Positions 57,491-64,000 of a stretch of DNA of 64,000 bases are shown piece after piece (the first letter of the stretch is position 1; every line of letters begins with the position of its first letter). The notes under the pieces were generated by a model. The model ran no database searches. It was not told where the DNA came from and worked only from the letters and a program-made list of their open reading frames with translations. The DNA comes from Isoetes taiwanensis (lineage: Eukaryota; Streptophyta; Lycopodiopsida; Isoetales; Isoetaceae), in assembly GCA_021234155.1 (NCBI GenBank), contig JAJEKV010000055.1, forward strand, positions 314,001 to 378,000, in the 5' to 3' direction. Made by a program: the position numbers and the translations under genes.

Positions 57491-58800
57491 TGTGACGTCC
57501 CCTACTCATATACGGTGCATTCACCGTATACAAACAGGAGTTCATCCCCCATACCAGCTCCATACTGATACAGGGCCCTCCACGTATCACTGCAACCTTG
57601 ATGAGTTCCAGTGGGAAGAATGAAGGGGTCATTTACCCTGTCTTCCTCAGGGCCTACCTAGCTGCGGAAGCGTAAACATACATGTCAGTATACAACATCA
57701 ACATCACATAACCATCTCGAAGGATGGCCCATCACATATCTGCATAGACAAAGATCAGTACATCACATATGGAAATCCTACCCAAGGCTCAGACTCAAAG
57801 GGGATGACTGCCGGCTTGGGTCTCTAGAGTTCATTGCAGACAGAATTCATAGCAATGGATTTGGCTGGCATAAGAACATGGCTTAGGGTTGTCCACTCCA
57901 TCCGCCCCTCCTGTGCACACTTTGCGAGTAGGTTGAAGAGTGTTGGGACGTGGCAGAGTCGGATGCATAGCCAAAGGGGCTATTCCTGGGTTGCATCTCC
58001 CTAATTCCGATGGGGCAGGTAGGGATCACTCCCTCCAGAGATCTCCATGCTGACTCAAGGTGACTAGAGGGCCACCGCCCTTATTCGACTTGAACCCAAT
58101 GGAGAGTGACGCATCACTCCCGCGGTGTCGAGCCCATGCCTTACCCACACCTCGGTGGCAAGCCATTACCTAGTCCACGGTGATCCCGTTAGACTTTACA
58201 CATCAGGGGGGATCATTCAAGAGTCAGGACACGAACCTCCTTCTGAGCCAGTCTGGCCCCTTCACCCACAACCAGGTGTGGTTCTTGTACATAGGCCGAA
58301 TTTACAGTGTGCTAAAGAGGCTAGCTAGGAGCATCAACTACTAGGCTATAGGTCTCTACCCCCCTTCCCAATACAATGAGTCCACCGAGATCATCCATCC
58401 ATCCACATTATCACAGAACTAAAGAATAATATCTAATCTACATCATAGAAGTTATGTTCTTTAGTTAGGGCTCGCTATCTGGGGTTCTATGTGGCTGCTA
58501 TGGGCAATTCAATAGGCTAAACATGCTAACTCTATGCCCGGAAGGCGGTTAGGCTATTGAATTGACGAAATACCTGGTCCTCGGCTTGCTCCTCTTGATC
58601 CGGAATCGCCCATGTCATTTGTCTTGCTTTGGGGATGCGATTCGGAAGGGAATCTCGACGAAAGCTAGAGTGCTTAGGCAGATCTTGGGAGCTCTGATTG
58701 ACTCTTTGGGCGAAAATGTGAGCTCGGAATGACTGTGGACGAAAAAGGAAAGTTAGGGTTTGGTTGCCTTACATAGGCTATCGCTAGGGTTAGGGTTTCC
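57491..58800. mobile_element. Possible LTR (TGTGACGTCCCC... boundary)
   Basis: The boundary TGTGACGTCCCCTACTCATA resembles the terminal TGTnACGTCC of many plant Ty3/gypsy LTRs and cuts off the open frame of the preceding gene. The following kilobase is non-coding and of LTR-like composition. No second copy, no matching end and no tRNA primer site are visible in the window, so its orientation and extent are not fixed. If it is the 3' LTR of a minus-strand element, the gag-like remnant at 63100-63990 lies on the correct side. Confidence 0.35.
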
Positions 58801-61800
58801 ATGACCCTTGGTATGCCCACTTAATGGTTAGAGGTCTAAAGTAAAGACATTGATAAATGTAGCACACTCTGCAAGTTGCCCCTAGGGCGCTACTTGCTTG
58901 GCTATCTGCTGCATACCGCCACTTGGAATGGCATGTACGCTGGGAGCAAAGAAGACGGTGATCGTCTTGAGACCATTATATCGTCTTTCGAACGCCACCC
59001 TCCCCACCAAAAATGATCTTTGTCCGCGACATCGTGGTTCTCCCACCTTGGGATCTTCTTAACCCGCAATCCACTTGATGCATACAATTTATTATTATTA
59101 TACTTACACAATTATTAGAATTACTCTAGGGTAATGTTTAAGACATTTATCGTACTATTTCATTATCCAATTAACTTATCACTTCATAACTTAATCAAGC
59201 ATAAAGGTAATTACTAACCTTACTTAATACAACATTTAAGTTTATCAAAGTTTATCAATTTCATACAAAATTTACACTTCCAAGGTACTCTTCATCCCTT
59301 GCAACATGTTATAACAAAATTGTGTTGCAAGTCTTTTGCCTATGATATCCCTCGCATTAATTTTACAATATCTATAATTACATATTTACTAGCTTACATA
59401 AGATTTAAGCGATTAGTTTCAATGGTAGAAATCACAACTACTCTAGAACTATCTATACAAGTGCTCATGGTGCGACTCCCCGCCGGTTCTTCGTTCCCAT
59501 TGGCCTCCTGGATTCACACCACGCTAGAATACTAATGTAAAGTTGGTTATAAGGGAACCACCCTATCTATCTACATGAATGCATGACTAATCTCCCGGCG
59601 TAGGAAGAGGATGCTTCTTCCATCGTGGCCGTGGAGACAGCGCCCTATAATGCCTATATGACGCTCATGCCTACACCTTTAGTTGCCTGAGACATGGAGG
59701 ATAGGGTCCTTCCCGTATTTGGGCATGAAGGATAGGGTCCTCCCCGTAGGCATTGACTAGAGGTGCTTTCCTATCAATGCATTCTGAATGACCTCTTATC
59801 TCGAGTATCGTCTACTTCCGTGAGACGGAGTAGACTTTTTAATCTACCTTCTAACTCCTTTAAGCAAAACCGCGGTCATGCCTACAATGACATTACACCA
59901 CGTCCTAGAGATCACCGTAGTGGTCCCATCATTGGTAATTACGCATGCAACCCATACCTGGCATAGGTTGCATGCGTAGATTAATCTTAACTACACATGA
60001 AATTAATCTAAACACAAATCGACATGCCTGAGCCGATTTTTGCTGGCTCCTTTAATGCATGTGATTAATATAATTATCCTAAGGTAATATTTATGAATTA
60101 ACATTATCATAGTATCGGATACATTACTTCCGATAGTACAATTATATTTACTCTAAGCTTTGCAATATTTAACGACTTTTAGATCGCGATTATTTAAACA
60201 ATAACCCTGATTTAGACCTATTGTTACATAGACAAGGTTTTAATTATCATACACAAGAATTAGATGTGCTTCTTATTCTCCTCCTTGGGTCTGCGTGATT
60301 ACCCTTGGAAGTATATCCCTAAGATGCACTTAAGTATATCCAATTCTATTTTCTATTTATATTTATAAGGACCCGAGGTCATATAGCTATCCTTGGAAGG
60401 AATTGCATCCTTATGGGAAGGATTAATTAACATGCTACCTCACATTACCATTGTTATTTAACTTATTTTCCTATGATACATATACATATGCAAAGAAATT
60501 CTATGCAGCTTATTAGGATCTATATTTAACTTGTCAATAAGACACATTAAAGCTTATCATACATGGGCACACCTTACCTAAGACTAGGACGCATCCACCC
60601 ATTGAGCCGGCATGGAGTAATTTGGAGATGACTTGGTCGTTGCATTGCTCCCATATTTTTGCTCCACTTCATTGGTGTAGTTAGCTATCACGTCAGTCTC
60701 GCATGTTGAAGGCCTTATGTTCATTCGCTCCGGCCATTTGCGGAGTGAACTCTATTCTACTGGTCGGTCAATTGATGCAAGCACGTTCAATCATAAGATT
60801 GAGCCCTCCCATTTTTTCTTAAAAAGAAAATGGTTCTGCACCCCTTCAATGACGTTGTACACAACGTCATATCTATTCTCTCCCCTTAAGAGGTTATACG
60901 CTTCTTACTTAGCGCATTAATTTACTAGCCTTAGCTGACATATATAACCATCTAAGATGGATGCACATTTTATGTTGTCATTTATTTCAATATAGTTATG
61001 GGTTACTTACTTAGTTAGAACGATTCTAAACCACAAGGTTTTATCATCATGACAATTCCTTTTGTCTCAAAAGACTATTTGATTACTATAATTCTTATTT
61101 TAGATGTACCTTGCATGTACTATTCTTTTATATTCTAGAGATTCCCCCTTTTTTAGTTATTTAAACTCTTGGAATATTCCTACCAATCGCATTGATGCCA
61201 TCGTAACAAGTTGGCCGGACTTGCTAGATTACTTCTTTTCTTTCGGTTGGATTATTCTTTTGGAGGTACTAGATTTATACATGGTCAACAATTATCCTAG
61301 TAATGATTCCTTCTTAGCGAGGTGATCAATCTCACCAAGTGGTTTCAATATGTTGGATGTCTGTTAACAATCGTGTATAATTTTAGTTACTCCTATGCGT
61401 TTCCTTCCCAATACTTGACGCTTAGCTCAATATTGGGGCAATCCTTTCGGCGAGAATATCTAAAAAATGCCTTCTAATCCCAATATGGATGTTACCATCC
61501 ATATATTTAACCTACTAGGCCCCATGGCCTTAGATCCTTGAGCTTGCTAGAAGCTCATCCACTCGTTGCCTGCTTGAAGCAGCAAGGTAACGTTCTTCTG
61601 AGTCGCTCGATACTTCAGTCTCCTTGACGGTGGCTCCTCTTTGATGTAGAGGTTGACTTTGATGGCGTAGTTGATCACTTGAATCTTCCATGCCGCTTTT
61701 CAAAAGCTTGAAGGTGGCGCCATTGAAAAAGATCTTTCATCTTGAACTCTTTGTCTTGGCAGCTAAAGGACGACTCTGTATCCGATATTGTTTCTTGACT

Positions 61801-63099
61801 CCATCGACGTCTCATACGTCAAGTCCTCTTGTCGTTATCGTGTTGCCCGAAGAGTGTTGACGATGTTGATTGCTTCACCCCTGCAAATTGCCTGACATCT
61901 CTTCCTTTGATCTGTTATGCTATCGGAGGGAAGGAATAATAAGGGAACTATATATGCAAAGCATATAACTTACATAATTACAATTACTACTAGAGCTATT
62001 AGGTCCCCCTTGTGCCTCCCTTCGAGTTGCACACCTACTCCTTGGTAATGTCATCGGTGTTCCTCCCGGTGCAATGGTGTTGACGATCTATATCCTCCTA
62101 TTTGCACGGGCCAGCTCAGACGGGTAACTTGTTGATATACTTGGGCCCTCCGATGTTTGTCACTATGGCACAACACGCTTTTGCATCACATTCTAACTAA
62201 AGGTGTGCTGGTCATTGATGCTTCGGCATTTCGATTCCGCTTCGGATCCGCTCTTCCAGGTGTAATTGGTCCCCCCTTCATGATACTTGAAGCTATTTGG
62301 AGGCGCCTCTTGAGGCTGTGGCGCGATTCCTTTGGCTATACTCCTCCGAGTTGTTCTCCCTCTGCAGCTTGTTCTTTGAATCGCCTATCCTTGGGTTCAC
62401 CAAGTTGCATGCAAGTCCGCGTGCAAGTCGCCGGCTCGCCTCGCCTAGTTGCTTCTCCATCGAAGCTTCCAATCCTCCTTGTTTGATCCCTCGATCACAT
62501 GGCTTGGACGTTATCACGTTGTTCGATTGCTAGGCGCCGTCTTCTTGTCTTGAGGTACCTTTCCGTGGCTTTGATTGTGCTCGTCGGTTTTGATCCTCCC
62601 CTTCTCTAGGGAGCTCGTGGAAGAAGTCGTTGCTAGCACTTCTCCGCTTTCGGTTCATAACCTTTGTCCCTCTATGCATGTTCCACAAGATCATGGCTCT
62701 CCCTCGCCGCTATATTGTCGATGATGGATCCTTATATCAAGGCAGCTTGACCCTTTGAGTTGAAGAAGTACCGCCTTTAGATATACTCTTGTCGCTGAAT
62801 AGCCCCGCTATTATCTTGAACTCTCTTTTTGCCGAAGGTGCTTCAGTTGCTATCCTTGTCGTTAAGGTGTCGAATGCTTCTACCTTGGGCATTTGATGTG
62901 CCCATGTCGGAGATATGATCGGCTTCTTCTCTTCTAATTACTGGTAGGAGTACCTGACGAAGCCATCACCTAGTTGTTGAAGGCATATCTCCTCGTCGCA
63001 GTGCCTTTCGTAAGTGCATCTCCATCTAATACACGTGTCATAGCGCATCACCCTATATTACCACAAGGTGGAATTATGGTCATCGAGATGTTGCCTTCT
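58801..63099. other. Long stretch without recognisable genes
   Basis: Only short, unsupported frames on both strands; no RT, RNase H or integrase motifs even in broken form. A 24-bp stretch 'GGATAGGGTCCTTCCCGTA' or its near copy occurs twice near 59699-59750. Composition differs from the AT-rich 14-20 kb region, with more pyrimidine-rich plus-strand sequence from 61500 on. Confidence 0.5.
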
Positions 63100-63990
63100 T
63101 AGTTGGCTCGTTGATGTCGGGTCGTTCCTCCTTCTATTGTTGAGGCCACTCGTGTCATAAGTTCGTCAAGTGTTGCTGCTGCCACAAGAGGTAGTGTTGC
63201 GCCCTGATGATGTCCTGGTGCAGCGCTGATGATCTTGACATGACCGGTGTTGTCTCTTATTCTGACATTGGGTGGACGAGTGGTCTTCTACTTGAGGGCA
63301 CTTCCCGAAGTGTTTGAAGTCGAAGGTTTGCTTTCCCTCGTACTTGCTCTTCCATTTTGAGCTTGGGCTATAGTTGTGCTTCCTTGCTTCCTCATTTGGT
63401 AGTCGAAGTGAAGGAGCTTCCTGATCTAAGCGCTAAATCCATAAAACATGACTCTAAACTCATGTTTCTCCACTATATGTGTGAACGCCCGAGATATACA
63501 ATAGACATATACGCATTTACGTTGGGATTTTAATTCATCCACTTTTCCAAAACAACTACGAAGATCTACTTAAATGTTTATACTCCTTTAGGATTTCCCC
63601 TCCTCCTATCGCGTTTGATTCTTCGGTTTTCTTGCATCTTCTTCGATTCGGTTGACTCAGGGATTCCTTGAGATGTTGCTACTATTGTTGACTTCATGTA
63701 CGATCCGAGCTCATCATTCCAAGTTGCGTAAGAGTGTTCATCGATGTGATCCCTTGAAAAAGATGCTTCTCCTTAATGTGTATATCCGCCGTAATGAATG
63801 CGGTGACCGCCAACGCCCTTACATGCGTGTGTCGTTGCAAGGTTGCCGTAATGCGCGCCATTGATCGCTTGAGTAGGATCACCCTGGCTGTTGCGGCCGG
63901 GCATTCTTGAATGTCTTTGAAGCTCGAGATCGTGGTCGGTAAGCGTGCATTGTCATTCCTCCGGCAGTTGAATTTTCGAGTGCGACTCAT
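63100..63990 (-). pseudogene. Possible gag-like retrotransposon remnant
   Basis: Minus-strand frame MSRTRKFNCRRNDNARLPT to the stop at 63694, then downstream blocks KWKSKYEGKQTFDFKHFGKC, CPQVEDHSSTQCQNKRQHR and LDELMTRVASTIEGGTTR, look like a decayed retrotransposon gag with a degenerate zinc knuckle (C...H...C order kept, first Cys pair disturbed). It is too decayed to assign to a clade. Confidence 0.3.
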
Positions 63991-64000
63991 TTGCTTGGGC

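Noticed and set aside
58784-58798. CTAGGGTTAGGGTTT resembling telomere repeats
   Set aside because: Only about two units; also a common plant promoter 'telo box' word, so not evidence of an interstitial telomere.
57491-63990. A complete minus-strand LTR retrotransposon from 57491 to beyond the window end
   Set aside because: No second LTR, primer site or pol motif could be found; kept only as a low-confidence LTR boundary and gag remnant.
1-64000. CRISPR arrays, bacterial operons, rRNA operons
   Set aside because: No regularly spaced short repeats, bacterial gene arrangement or rRNA sequence; the only organellar sequence is the small plastid insertion.

Overview
The window looks like a piece of a large, transposon-rich land-plant nuclear genome. 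The plant signals are a nuclear insertion of plastid trnI/trnA DNA, a kinesin-10 and an IMPACT gene with many short introns, and an LTR element primed by initiator-Met tRNA. The low gene density and the mix of decayed LINE, Ty3, Helitron and Mutator-like pieces would fit a fern or another seed-free vascular plant, but that is an inference.

Two conserved host genes can be rebuilt exon by exon, both on the minus strand. The first (7926-10879) is a 14-exon kinesin-10 with a C-terminal helix-hairpin-helix. Every splice phase is consistent, but exon 3 carries one frame-breaking deletion. A mitosis-type (MSA-like) MYB site lies just upstream, and a plastid DNA insertion lies just downstream. The second (24049-26207) is a 10-exon, fully open 331-residue RWD-IMPACT protein (GCN2 regulator family).

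The rest is mostly mobile or decayed DNA. Region by region: 1-7.2 kb has an unrecognised broken minus-strand gene and a Helitron 3' end. 11-14.9 kb has a LINE 3' end with a pentanucleotide tail, a 2.36-kb Mutator-like element with long inverted ends and a 9-bp target duplication, and a plus-strand LINE fragment. 15-23 kb is AT-rich, with a second LINE tail, local tandem repeats and an RT remnant. 27.7-30.8 kb is a dead Ty3/gypsy element. 31.4-35.5 kb has Helitron protein remnants, a LINE fragment and a complete 213-bp non-autonomous Helitron. 36.5-40 kb is a decayed F-box tandem array. 40.5-41.6 kb holds an unrecognised degenerate reading region. 47.1-49.8 kb is a second Ty3/gypsy remnant, split by a young 454-bp TRIM element.

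At 50-51.3 kb is a tandemly duplicated pair of small promoter-bearing genes. At 51.4-53.9 kb is a broken gene of the family with the DNCSGQNKN and GHTHDDIDA motifs. 54.5-57.5 kb is a CpG-rich island with a long hairpin, GATCGCG-type palindromes and an unrecognised TATA-driven spliced gene. That gene's last open frame ends at a candidate LTR boundary at 57491. A possible gag remnant closes the window.
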